In this document: positions 9,737 to 19,300 of the stretch, piece by piece | How positions within the stretch are numbered: the stretch's first letter is position 1 | How the letters are laid out: the number at the start of each line of letters is the position of its first letter | Source: Symsagittifera roscoffensis | Lineage: Eukaryota; Xenacoelomorpha; Acoela; Convolutidae | DNA length: 64,000 bases | Assembly: GCF_963678635.1 (NCBI RefSeq) | Contig: NC_087066.1 | Span: forward strand, 65,755,277-65,819,276 | Direction: 5' to 3' | The notes under the pieces: generated by a model | What the model was told of the DNA's origin: nothing | What the model saw: only the letters and a program-made list of their open reading frames with translations | The model's database searches: none | Made by a program: the position numbers and the translations under genes

Positions 9737-11542
9737 TTAGTCGTCGGGGAAAAAACCGTGGGGGAAGATGTCGTGGATGAGATCGGAATTTGTTAGTAGT
9801 TTAGCTAAGATGCGGATGATATTTTTAGTCTGAAGCAGTGGCCAAAGCAATTGAAGTGCCTTAATAGTGGTTAGTTCTTCAGTGCCAACTGCAAACTCAT
9901 AAGGTGTGTTTTGGATTAGATTATATAATTTGTGATTGAATTTAGTGTTGTGGATGAATTCTAAAATTGGGATTTCTATAGGTTGTACAAACTCGTGCGG
10001 GATAAGGAAGGGTCGGGATTCTTCGGCGTTGAAGGTCTTGGTGATGGGACAGAAGATGTACATTTGGGTTATGGGATCATAATTGCGAAGAATACCATGA
10101 AGGTTAGTATCTTTAATGCAATATGTGAAATTTAGGAAAAATGGTGAAGTGTATTTGGAATTAATGAATTGAAAACGATGGTGTGGTTGTCTAGAGGGTG
10201 TGTGTAGGTCAAAGTGATTTTGGATGAAGCGATAATAACTATATGTGTGGGTTTGTTTAGTGCGCAACATAATATCGTGTGAGCAGTGTAAATCTCTTTC
10301 GTGTGGTGCAAGGAAATGAAAGGTTAGTGAAAATATTTGGAAGCGTTCTTTAAAACTTTCGTATGCTTGTGTGTCTGTTAGTGCTTCTGAAATAATGTGA
10401 TCAAACTTTCGGTCGAAGATGTTTAGTGTAAATATATATGGTGTCTTGATGAAAAATTTCTCGGTAATTTGTGGATTAGCGAAGCGATCGTCGTCTAAGA
10501 ATTGATCTTGGTTAGCTCTGATGATGTTGTGATCATAGTATTCGAGTGTATATTCGTTAGCTCTAGGTGCAGTGTGTGTTTTTAGTGATTTTTTATATCC
10601 AACGTAAGTAAATTGTCTAGCGGTTAGTGGTGTAGTGAGTCGATATAGCATGTCCGTATTTCGCTCTATATCGATGTGAGTGTTAGATAAAGGTAAGCAA
10701 AGAGGGTTAGTAAAATGATAATATGAGGTCCAAGAGAGAGTGGGCATTAAAACGTATTCATCTACAAAGTTGCGTGTTTCGTTAGTGTCGTGGGGGGTGT
10801 TTAAGGTGTATTGTGGAAATGAGGGTAAGGTGATGGCTAAAAATTCTTTTGTGTTAGTATGCTTGGGGTGGTTGATGTATTCACGGGCTGTTCCTGGTTT
10901 TGCTGGGAAAGGATGGTTGGGGAACTTTCTTTTAAAAGTGCGGTAAGCTCTATTAGTGTTGAGTGAAGATTCAGTTGATGTGGATGATGGTGCTAATGAT
11001 TCAGTATAATTTGAAGAGGGTGTAGGGGTAGGGGGGTTGGATGAATTTATTGTGGAGGAGATTTGGTTTATTGTTGGGGTATGGAGGTGGTAGGGTTGTT
11101 GTTGAAGGGTAATAAAATTATCTAGCTCTGGGGAGATTCGGGGGGTGTCTGGAGAATGAGATGATTGGTCAGAATGAAGTGAGGAGTAGGTTGGGGTAAC
11201 TTGGGAAGCATAAGAGGGTGTGGAAGTGATTGGGTCAGGGTTATTGGATAATATGGGTTGAAAAGGGGGTTGAGAAAAATTAGAAGAATTATGAAAATGA
11301 TTTGATGGGGATGGTTCTGAGTCGGCAAATTCATCGGGGGTTTCAATATTCGGGTTATTGAGTTGTGAGATGGAATATAAAACTGAGATGTGTGAATTAG
11401 TGTCGGAATTCATGCCTGATGTTACATTACTAGATGGAAAATCGGGTGGCGGAAAAGCAAAAAGTGGTATTATTGGGATTGGAGAGGTAAGATTGGTTGG
11501 GTGGGAATTTGATCGGTGTAGTGATCCAAGTTGGCGGCTCAT
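9737..11542 (-). CDS. 601-aa retroelement protein of unknown function
   Basis: An intact frame whose ATG (11542-11540) overlaps the stop of the envelope-like gene as ATGA. Residues ~1-200 are low-complexity, rich in Ser, Pro, Thr and Asn. A basic stretch around residue 200 (RTFKRKFPNHPFPAKPG) could be a nuclear localisation signal. Residues ~215-601 look globular, rich in aromatic residues and His, and end FFPDD. I see no signal peptide, transmembrane segment, zinc-finger spacing or polymerase/nuclease motif. It is not a family I recognise. Its place last in the 3' block, after env, is where complex retroviruses carry regulatory or accessory genes, so such a role is possible but unproven. The start is chosen because it is the first ATG of the open frame and is coupled to the upstream stop. 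Confidence 0.75.
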   Translation of the reverse strand: MSRQLGSLHRSNSHPTNLTSPIPIIPLFAFPPPDFPSSNVTSGMNSDTNSHISVLYSISQLNNPNIETPDEFADSEPSPSNHFHNSSNFSQPPFQPILSNNPDPITSTPSYASQVTPTYSSLHSDQSSHSPDTPRISPELDNFITLQQQPYHLHTPTINQISSTINSSNPPTPTPSSNYTESLAPSSTSTESSLNTNRAYRTFKRKFPNHPFPAKPGTAREYINHPKHTNTKEFLAITLPSFPQYTLNTPHDTNETRNFVDEYVLMPTLSWTSYYHFTNPLCLPLSNTHIDIERNTDMLYRLTTPLTARQFTYVGYKKSLKTHTAPRANEYTLEYYDHNIIRANQDQFLDDDRFANPQITEKFFIKTPYIFTLNIFDRKFDHIISEALTDTQAYESFKERFQIFSLTFHFLAPHERDLHCSHDIMLRTKQTHTYSYYRFIQNHFDLHTPSRQPHHRFQFINSKYTSPFFLNFTYCIKDTNLHGILRNYDPITQMYIFCPITKTFNAEESRPFLIPHEFVQPIEIPILEFIHNTKFNHKLYNLIQNTPYEFAVGTEELTTIKALQLLWPLLQTKNIIRILAKLLTNSDLIHDIFPHGFFPDD

Positions 11543-14157
11543 CGTGGGCTAAAAAAATGATTATTTTGAGACTGAAAAGCGGTGGTATGGGGTTGTTCAA
11601 TAATTTGTTCATAAGTATTTTGATCTTGTGACTGGTGTGTCATTATATGTTGGATGGGACTTTGTGATGTGGTGAGTCGAAAATTTGGATTATGTGTGAT
11701 GGCTAAATTTCGAAAATTTCGTGGGACTAGGGATAGTGGATGGTTATTTGGTAGGGGTGGTATTTGTGGTGCCGTTGGCGTTATGTCTACATTGTTATGT
11801 TCTTCGTCGTATGTATTTTGTCGTGTTGCTATTTTTGTGTTATATTCTTTTATTTGTGCGTCTAAAAGAATTTTGTTTATAGATGTAGAAAAGATTCCAA
11901 AAAATCCTGCAAAGAGTATGCGTGCTACGCTTGCTTGTCTGTTTACTTGTGTGTGTATAGCACATGTGTTGTAGATTCCTTTTAAAAGTGAGAAAAGAAA
12001 TCCAATAAAGTTAAACATTGCGTATAAAATAGTCAATTTTTCTAAGATGTAGTAGGGCCATCCTAGAAAATCGAGGATCTCATTTTTGAGTGTAACAAAG
12101 CTAAAAATGTTAATTGGTGATATATCTTGGGGACGGTATTTTTCACCGTTTAGATATATATAATCTTTAATGTCTTTAAAATATCCGCTATAGTCTTGCG
12201 TGTAGATATCGGCAAATCCTGCGGTTTCTGCAAGTTTGCGTAAATTTTGGTCTATTGATTGTCTTTGTATAGTGTCCATTTGTGTTAATAATTCTTGGAA
12301 TTGTTGTGTTCTAATGTGATGTTGAATATCTGATTTTGAATAGATTCCTATTGATTGTAAGTCTATATTTGGGTTTCGAGCAATAGCGCGAATGCTTTCT
12401 GGTGAAAATTTTTTGAGTGATTGCATTAATGTGGGATATGGAGTGAGAAGATAATATTTATTTTCATCAGGGTTTAGTTGTACTACATTGTGGCTGTTTT
12501 CTGATCCACATGGGACTGCGGTATCCCAGAAATAGGTTCTTCGTGAAAGTGTATCCACGAAATGTACTTTATTCTTATAAAAGATAGGGATTCTTTTATA
12601 ACATCGTTTATCTTCAAAAACGTATAGTGGTGATACTTTTTTAGTACAAGTATAAAACCATAAGATGTTTCCTTCATAGTCTAAAAAATTTGATCTATTT
12701 CCAGATAATAAGTATCCTGCATAGGGTATTTTTAATACTGCTAGTGCAAGTGATTGTAATATTTGTGTTCGTTCTAATTCGCATAGTTGGTGTAGTGTTT
12801 CTAATTCGGAGAGTGACATTTCTTGAAAAATTCGGCTAATTGTATAATCTAGTTTCATATCTAAATGAATATCATAGTGGATATTACCGAAATATGTAGT
12901 ATTCATTAGTGATAATTCTTGTAAGCGTGTGCTTCTGGTGTCATGGGGTTTTAGATGTCCACCAGGTTGTCCGTTGCTTTTTTCAAAATTAACTGGTATA
13001 TAGGATGTTCCTTCGTTTGGAGGATGACCTGTGGCATATGGGTCGATTTTTACTTTTCCAGTGGTCATGTCGAATCCTTTTTCGTATTCAACTAATATTT
13101 CAGAGTATTGTGTTCTGTGAAGTGGATTCCTGTATTTACATGCAAGTTCTGTTTCTTGATATATTTGAAAACGTGTCAATTTATTTTCTATATTGTCTAT
13201 GTTTCTAAAATTAGAACTTAGTTTTCGTGATGGATGGACTTGTTCATATGGAATTGATTGTATAAAATATTTTTCGTGAAATTTTATCATACGAGCGTGT
13301 ATTTTTGCTACTTGAAATGTTGTACATGTATCTTCGGGGAACCAAACAATGGTTGCTTGTGTTCTCGTTGTAGGGTCGCAATAACCTTGATCATTTTTAC
13401 AAGGTAATCGGATTCCTTGATAGATCATTGTATTATCTGATAAATCTCGTGTTAGTTGTATTTTTTCGAGTTGTATTTTCCAATCGAAAAACATTATTTT
13501 TTGGTATCCTTTATTTTTTGTGTCTGCTTTGCAGTTTGATGGGTCATTTATACCAATGTGTGGTATCCAATGTTTATCGTGTAGGTCATAGGTTAATCGT
13601 CCGTGTGCGCCGTTATACGGGTATTTTTCGTCTAGTTTTATATGTCCTTGGTGTCTTTCAAGTTGTGATTGATGTACAGAGTCTGAAAAAACTTGAAAAT
13701 TAACTAACTTTCTTGCGGAGTTTTTATTTTGTGTGATGTTTAGTCTAAGTAATTCACTTTTACAATCGTCGGGATTGAGATGTAAAAGACGTTCTATATT
13801 ACTCTGATAGAATGATTCATGGTCAAGTCGGTTTTTGTTTCCGTTCGAGACTTGTGAACAATGTACTTTCTTTTCGGAAAATGTTGCTGTGAATTTATAA
13901 CCTGTAACTGTTGTTGCTCGGGCTTTTGAATAGAGTGTTGCTATTACATCTGTGGTTTCTATAGCTTGTGGTTCTGTTTCACATTGTGATACTTGATTTA
14001 TTGCATATTTATGTAGTGTTTTTTGTTCATTTTCTTCACAATCGTAATGTGTTACTAATAAATCTTGTGGTCCTGTACGAGGGGAAGGGTTTATGTTTTG
14101 ATTTGAGATTATTAGAAAAAGGAGTTGGGGAAAAATTAATAATTTTAGAATATACAT
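11539..14157 (-). CDS. env-like: Envelope-like membrane glycoprotein, 872 aa
   Basis: Residues ~1-18 form a hydrophobic signal peptide (MYILKLLIFPQLLFLII). A long Cys-containing ectodomain follows, with YDC near residue 39 and a block near 517-550 (CYKRIPIFYKNKVHFVD ... VPCG). Next comes GIYSKSDI near 603 and then hydrophobic segments at ~690-722 (NFIGFLFSLL) and ~738-762. About 110 polar residues close the protein. Signal peptide, ectodomain and membrane anchor are seen directly. The arrangement of the N-terminal Cys motif, the C-x-x-(I/L)-P block and the GIY motif before the anchor recalls glycoproteins of chuvirus-like negative-strand RNA viruses; that relationship is my inference and needs a profile search. 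The frame is intact. Its start overlaps the preceding 378-codon frame by 13 nt and its TGA overlaps the next ATG. Confidence 0.8.
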   Translation of the reverse strand: MYILKLLIFPQLLFLIISNQNINPSPRTGPQDLLVTHYDCEENEQKTLHKYAINQVSQCETEPQAIETTDVIATLYSKARATTVTGYKFTATFSEKKVHCSQVSNGNKNRLDHESFYQSNIERLLHLNPDDCKSELLRLNITQNKNSARKLVNFQVFSDSVHQSQLERHQGHIKLDEKYPYNGAHGRLTYDLHDKHWIPHIGINDPSNCKADTKNKGYQKIMFFDWKIQLEKIQLTRDLSDNTMIYQGIRLPCKNDQGYCDPTTRTQATIVWFPEDTCTTFQVAKIHARMIKFHEKYFIQSIPYEQVHPSRKLSSNFRNIDNIENKLTRFQIYQETELACKYRNPLHRTQYSEILVEYEKGFDMTTGKVKIDPYATGHPPNEGTSYIPVNFEKSNGQPGGHLKPHDTRSTRLQELSLMNTTYFGNIHYDIHLDMKLDYTISRIFQEMSLSELETLHQLCELERTQILQSLALAVLKIPYAGYLLSGNRSNFLDYEGNILWFYTCTKKVSPLYVFEDKRCYKRIPIFYKNKVHFVDTLSRRTYFWDTAVPCGSENSHNVVQLNPDENKYYLLTPYPTLMQSLKKFSPESIRAIARNPNIDLQSIGIYSKSDIQHHIRTQQFQELLTQMDTIQRQSIDQNLRKLAETAGFADIYTQDYSGYFKDIKDYIYLNGEKYRPQDISPINIFSFVTLKNEILDFLGWPYYILEKLTILYAMFNFIGFLFSLLKGIYNTCAIHTQVNRQASVARILFAGFFGIFSTSINKILLDAQIKEYNTKIATRQNTYDEEHNNVDITPTAPQIPPLPNNHPLSLVPRNFRNLAITHNPNFRLTTSQSPIQHIMTHQSQDQNTYEQIIEQPHTTAFQSQNNHFFSPR

Positions 14158-15281
14158 GTGTATGATAATCCTGAGTATGGATTATAAAATGTAATGTAGC
14201 CAATTGTGTTTTTGGTATATCTGTCGTATTTGTATATTACTTCAGTAGTTATAAACGGTGGTGGTAGTGATTGAGCTGTTATATTTGGTGGATTTAATGG
14301 GTAGGGATGTTGAGTAATATTATTTAACTTAACTGTGATTTCAAACTTTAATTGTAAACTGTTTTGTTGGAGTATTTGAATATTGTGATCACGGATATCG
14401 TTGTGAATATCTTGGCGATATTGTAATCTATTAAGTGCCCAGTTATGAAGGCGGTTACTTTCTTGATGTTGTCCAAATAATGGTGGAGGTGCTGTAAATG
14501 TATTCCAATCTAGTCTTAAAGGAATATTTATTGATGATTGTTCTCGATATCTGGCGTCGAGATTATTTGGAAAATTTAAGTTAAAAGGTGGTGGTGAAAT
14601 CTGGCTTATTGATGGTGTTGATGGTAGTGATAATGTTTCTGGTAGTGATGAGGATGTTGTTGTATCCGTAGAAATATCTATTGGATTATTGACTAAATTT
14701 AATTCACCTTGTGTAAATGAATGTGTTGTCCAATATGGTAGTCGTGATGCCTGGTTTGGGGGGTTAAAGGGATTTTCACGTATTTGTTCAGATGTTGGTG
14801 TTGAACCTAAGTAATCTGATGGTAGGCTTGAGGTGCTACGTTGTGAAAGAAGCGTAGGGGTTTCTGGTAATATACCAATGGGATTTTCTGGAGTGATTTG
14901 TGATGGGGATTGAGGTATATCAAAATGAACTCGGGGAGTTTGAAAATTTCTGTTTCGTCGAGGATGTATAATTTGTCTATTTATTTCGACTGTATTTTGG
15001 TTTTGACTAGGATTTCTTATTCTACTTAGTTCTTGTGGTAGTGTTGGGTATAGGTTATATGTTGGTTCGCTTAGAGGTGCTTGTCGTTGAACTGGTTCTA
15101 GTGGTTCTGATAAACGAGCATGTCGTTCTTCAAAAGTGTATGGATTGTCTTGAAAAGAAATTCGTGTAGATGTTTGAGGATTTTGAGTAATTGAAGGTGG
15201 TGTTTGGTTATCTTGGGATGATGTCGGTGAAGACTGACTTTGTGACTGTTGGGTAGCAATTTTTGATGGATTTTTGAATTG
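14145..15281 (-). CDS. 378-codon open frame without any ATG, Pro/Gln/Ser/Thr-rich
   Basis: On the minus strand the frame is open from just after a TAA (15284-15282) to TAA 14147-14145. I found no in-frame ATG in 378 codons. Codon use and composition match the neighbouring element genes, so it is almost certainly coding. Residues ~1-220 are Gln/Pro/Ser/Thr/Asn-rich with many PxxP-like pieces (QTPPSITQ, SLPETLSLPSTPS). Residues ~240-378 look more ordered (LRLDWNTFTAPPPLFGQ near 250) and end ITFYNPYSGLSYTCIF. It starts 5 nt past the 62-aa ORF stop and overlaps env by 13 nt. A -1 shift from the 62-aa ORF would hit TAA at 15284-15282, so frameshifting does not supply a start. Non-AUG initiation or splicing from an upstream ATG exon is required. 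Family unknown. Confidence 0.7.
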   Translation of the reverse strand, partial: QFKNPSKIATQQSQSQSSPTSSQDNQTPPSITQNPQTSTRISFQDNPYTFEERHARLSEPLEPVQRQAPLSEPTYNLYPTLPQELSRIRNPSQNQNTVEINRQIIHPRRNRNFQTPRVHFDIPQSPSQITPENPIGILPETPTLLSQRSTSSLPSDYLGSTPTSEQIRENPFNPPNQASRLPYWTTHSFTQGELNLVNNPIDISTDTTTSSSLPETLSLPSTPSISQISPPPFNLNFPNNLDARYREQSSINIPLRLDWNTFTAPPPLFGQHQESNRLHNWALNRLQYRQDIHNDIRDHNIQILQQNSLQLKFEITVKLNNITQHPYPLNPPNITAQSLPPPFITTEVIYKYDRYTKNTIGYITFYNPYSGLSYTCIF

Positions 15282-15286
15282 TTACT

Positions 15287-15475
15287 TTAGTGGGAAGGTT
15301 TATGTTTATTATAATATTCTTCCAAAAAAAGAATTAGAAGGATTGTTGCTAGGGCAAATGTGAAGATTGCTTTCTTTATACATTTACATATTGTCAAAAT
15401 GAGGGATGATAAGAGTGCTATGAAAATTACAAACAATAAAAAAATATCAGTTCTACTGAAAATTTTTCGTATCAT
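15287..15475 (-). CDS. Small two-pass membrane protein, 62 aa (viroporin-like)
   Basis: The ATG at 15475-15473 overlaps the stop of the 76-aa ORF as ATGA. A basic N-terminus (MIRKIFSRTD) precedes a hydrophobic segment at ~11-31, a short basic CKCIKK hinge and a second hydrophobic segment at ~37-52. The tail is polar (EEYYNKHKPSH). Two short membrane helices joined by a Lys-rich turn in under 65 residues is the general plan of viroporins. No family is recognised, and channel activity is only a possibility. The gene sits between another small membrane ORF and the ATG-less frame upstream of env. Confidence 0.6.
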   Translation of the reverse strand: MIRKIFSRTDIFLLFVIFIALLSSLILTICKCIKKAIFTFALATILLILFLEEYYNKHKPSH

Positions 15476-15702
15476 TTAGACAAGTTATATGAATCGTACC
15501 TGTGGATGTAATCAAGGGTTTTGGAAAGTTGGAGGAATTGTTCGAGTATAGTGTAGAAAATTAAAAAAATGTTACAAAAAATGATTAGGATTATTAGAAA
15601 AGATTCAAGTATATCAAAAAGAAATATTATAAAGGTTTCAAGTATTGTAAAAAAATGTTTAAAATTTATGAGTATTTGAGTAACTGATTGAGAGAAGAGC
15701 AT
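15472..15702 (-). CDS. Small hydrophobic membrane protein, 76 aa
   Basis: The ATG at 15702-15700 immediately follows TAA (15705-15703) of the preceding 50-codon frame, in the same frame. Residues ~18-54 are almost entirely Ile, Leu and Phe, enough for one or two membrane helices. A polar C-terminus (QLSKTLDYIHRYDSYNLSK) follows. The TGA overlaps the ATG of the next ORF. I recognise no family. Tight coupling on both sides argues that it is expressed with its neighbours. It may be a viroporin-like or envelope-associated small protein. Confidence 0.55.
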   Translation of the reverse strand: MLFSQSVTQILINFKHFFTILETFIIFLFDILESFLIILIIFCNIFLIFYTILEQFLQLSKTLDYIHRYDSYNLSK

Positions 15703-15855
15703 TTAAGAAATGATCTCTTGGTCGAATATTTTTTGCTGTTTGAGGCGATTTTCTAGTGTGGTCGGATTATTTATTAGTTTTTTGACAAGTGGGTTGAGTT
15801 CTGTAAAAAATTGTTGGGGGCAATTTTCATGGTGATCGGGAGGTCTTCTTTGTCT
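15703..15855 (-). CDS. 50-codon frame without ATG, upstream of the small membrane ORFs
   Basis: Open from after a TAA to TAA 15705-15703 with no in-frame ATG. The translated end looks coding (ELNPLVKKLINNPTTLENR, then QQKIFDQEIIS) and forms a plausible amphipathic helix. The next ORF starts directly after its stop. It could be a 3' exon of a spliced message, or spurious. The spacer upstream offers a possible acceptor (TTTTATTTAG on the sense strand near 15915). Confidence is low because of its length. Confidence 0.35.
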   Translation of the reverse strand, partial: RQRRPPDHHENCPQQFFTELNPLVKKLINNPTTLENRLKQQKIFDQEIIS

Positions 15856-16301
15856 TTATTTTCATTTGTCAAATGATCTGGGGTATTTTTGAGATTTTTA
15901 TACTTTAGGCTAAATAAAATGTTCATTTTGTTACTTTAGGCTAAGTTAACAAATTTGTTTTGGGGGTATTCGTGGTCTGAGTTGGGGAAATATTGTTGAT
16001 CTTTGGGTTATTAGATAAGGGAGGGGTACGGTATTATGGTGATATTTGTTTTAGTTGTCAAGTTGGAGTGGTTTGCTTATTTTTGACTTGGAGGTCGTAA
16101 AGTTATAGTTATAGATGTGCCTGGAGTTCTATATGATTCGTCTAATTGGTCTTAGTTTGAGTTAGAGAAAGTGACGGATTGGATGAATTCTATTGGTCTA
16201 TTTTGAACTAGAATTATTGCGTACTTGTCAGCATGTTATTTTGAAAAATGTAAATGAAAAATGTTTCGGAGGTTTCAAGATTGTGAAGTATAATGTTAAA
16301 A
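15856..16301 (-). other. Spacer between gag-pol and the 3' gene block
   Basis: No frame of note on either strand. TACTTTAGGCTAA occurs twice on the plus strand (~15900 and ~15930). The sense complement of the first includes TTTTATTTAG, which could serve as a splice acceptor. Subgenomic messages for the 3' genes most likely have an acceptor here or just downstream. Confidence 0.4.
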
Positions 16302-19300
16302 TTACTTTTGAAATTCCACTTTCTTTAAAATTTTAGATTGGGGGATGAATATTTTATAGTTTTTACGTGGTTGATTTCGGAGTCTTGTTGTTTTTCTATT
16401 TTCTGATTTGTCGATTTGTTCTTGGGGTATTATTTGTTCGGTCATTTTTCTATTTTTTCTTTGTTTTGGGGATTCTTTATGGTTTTGTGTATTGTTTTTG
16501 GTGGCGATTGGTTTTGTGTTTTGATTTTCGGTGGGGTTATCATTTTGTTCTGTGTTTTTCAGATGTGGTTCATTTTGAATGATTTTTAATCCTGTGAAAG
16601 AATATAATTGAGTTAATTCGCGGAGTGCGTATTCTTTTGGGTAATAAGGTAATAGGTTGTTTCGATGTTGAACGATTTCTTTTTTGTTTGAGTCGGTAAT
16701 TTTATATGTGACATCAGTGGCTCTTGCAATTATTTGGTATGGTCCTTTTCGAAGGGGTTGTAATTTTTTAGAAATTCCTTTTTGAGTATTAAAATTAGGT
16801 ATTAAAACAAATGTTCCAATTTTTAATTCGGAGGCTGGTGTAAAACGTGAATTGATTTGTTCATTAATGTTTTGTCTTTGTAATAACTTTTTTGTTATTT
16901 TTTGATAAATTTCATTGTGTTTTTTATCTCTATTTAGAATCCATTCGGTGTGTGTACCGGAGGCTAGTTTAAGAATTTGTGGGTGATGAAAATGATCTTC
17001 ATCGTGTGTATGTAAAGGTAGGTTATAACAAATTGAGTCTTTATTTGGTTGACAATAACCTTGTGCGTTTTTATGAGAATTTGCTGTAAACATTATTGGT
17101 TTGCGTGGCTTTTGGTTAAAAACCATTTCGTATGGTGACATTCCTAAAGTTGTCGTAATTTGTGAATTATACGCTAAGGGAAATAATTTTACATCTGCTG
17201 ACCATTCGGTATATTTTGTATCATTTCCGTTGATGATACATCTAAGATATTCTTGTAATGAACGGTTCATACCTTCGACTAAGCCGTTTGTCCAAGGTGC
17301 ATGAGATGTACGTGGTTTGTGTTTAATGTTATATAAATGACATAGTGTGATAATTTCATTATTTATGAATTCTGTACCGTTGTCTGTAACTAAAATTTCT
17401 GGTAGTCCGAATTTTGCTATCCAGTGTTCATAGAGTGTTGTGTAAGCGTGATAAGCGTTACAATGTGGTACTGGGTTAAGTGCTACATAATGTGTAAATG
17501 CGTCAACAATTACCATAATGTAGGAGTTTCCTTCGGATGAGGGTGAAATTGGTCCTTTGGTATCAAATGAGATACGATGGTTAAAGTACAAGCTTTGTCC
17601 TTTAAAATCTTGTTTTTGTGCTATTTGTTTTTGATTTGGGTAAGGTTTATTTAGTTGACATACTATACAGTCATTGCATAGTACTTTTATCCAAATTGGT
17701 GCATTTGGGAAGTAAAAATTTTGTATAAAATTTGAATATGTTTTTTCTGATCCAGAGTGTCCTTTAATATTTTGTGTATGTGAAATATTAAAAGCTATAA
17801 GAATCATACTTAAAGGGAGACAGGGAACTGTAGATTCATTCAGGTTATACTCTAAAAGGTCTGTATTTTCGTTAATTGTTGTGTTGTTAAATTTGCGAAA
17901 GTATCGGAGGAGTGTTTTGTTTCCTAGAATGGTTGAATCTGCCTTGACAGGTTTAGTTTTATATTTGTGCCATGATTTTAGTTGTCTAATTATCGGGTCA
18001 AGATTTTGATATTGTTTCAGTGTTGAAATTGTAATCGTTTCTGTTGGAGGGAGAAAAATGTTTTCAATTTCGAATTTAGATAAGGGTATTGTATCAAGTG
18101 GGTCGTGAAGGTCAAAAACTTGATTTATTGTGTATTTTGAATCATTTGTTTGTGGTCCTGATAAATTTATTTTATCAGTTAAATTTTCTTTTTCAATTAG
18201 TGGAAAATGGTCTTTTTTAGGCGGGTGTTGTTTTGTTCGTTTTTGTTGGGTGTTATTTTTTATCCATTGAGAATATGGGATTGGTTTGAAAGTTGATGTT
18301 CCAAGTAGATCAACTTCATAATGATTATTTTGACAATCTAAATAAAGTGGGAAATGTTGTAAATTATTTATTTGTGATTGTTCAATATCAGTTTTTACTG
18401 CATATTTGCATTCCAATCGGGGTGATGTTTCGTTTTCTGCAAGGTAGAATTTTATGTTTTTGGGTATTTCAACTGTTGTTTTTCGTGTAAGTAATTCAGG
18501 TGGTGTATTTCGACTTAAGGTGTCTGGTAATGCAAGATTTTTTCCTGCAGTCCAAACTATATGTAAGTTTGGAAATTTCATTAGAATTAGTTGAAATCTG
18601 TAAACTCGGTGGTTTGGGTTAGATTTTTGTGTAAAGAGAAAGATGATTGGTTTATGGTCTGTGAATAGAACTGTTGGATGTTTTGATCCAAGTATCAGAA
18701 ATTCATATTCTGTCAGTGTATATATTATGGCTGTACATTCTCTCATTAGAGTTGAGAGTCGTAGCTCTGCTTGAGTGAATAATCGAGAATTTGCTGATAT
18801 GAGGTTCATTTTATTTGTACCATTATGTGATTGTAATAGTGCTGCACCGATGCCAAATTTCGAAGCATCGCACATTGCATAAAATGGTTGATTTGAATCT
18901 GGAATTGTGTTTGAAATTTGTTCAGTTAAAAGTTTCTTTATTTCTTCAAATCGTGTTTGATGTTCTGTGTTCCATTCAAAATTATTTTGTTGTCTAAGGA
19001 TGTTATAAAATGGTCGTAGATATAATTGCATTTTATAAACATATTTACTTAAAAAGTTTAACATTCCAAGAAATTCTTGGATTTTCTTTTTATTTGTTGG
19101 TGGTTGAAGTTTTTGAATAGCGTCAATGCGTGATTTCAATGGAGTGATTGTTTTTCTTTCTATATTATGTCCTAAGAATTTAACTCTTGTCAAAAAGAAG
19201 TGTGATTTATCGGGGGCGGCCTTCAGATTTTCGTTCTGAAGTATTTGGTGATATTTTTCTAAAACATTGAACATCTCGTCTTTTGTTTGTGATTGCATAA

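Noticed and set aside
15282..15300. -1 frameshift from the 62-aa ORF into the ATG-less 378-codon frame
   Set aside because: The target frame is closed by TAA at 15284-15282 immediately after the 62-aa ORF stop.
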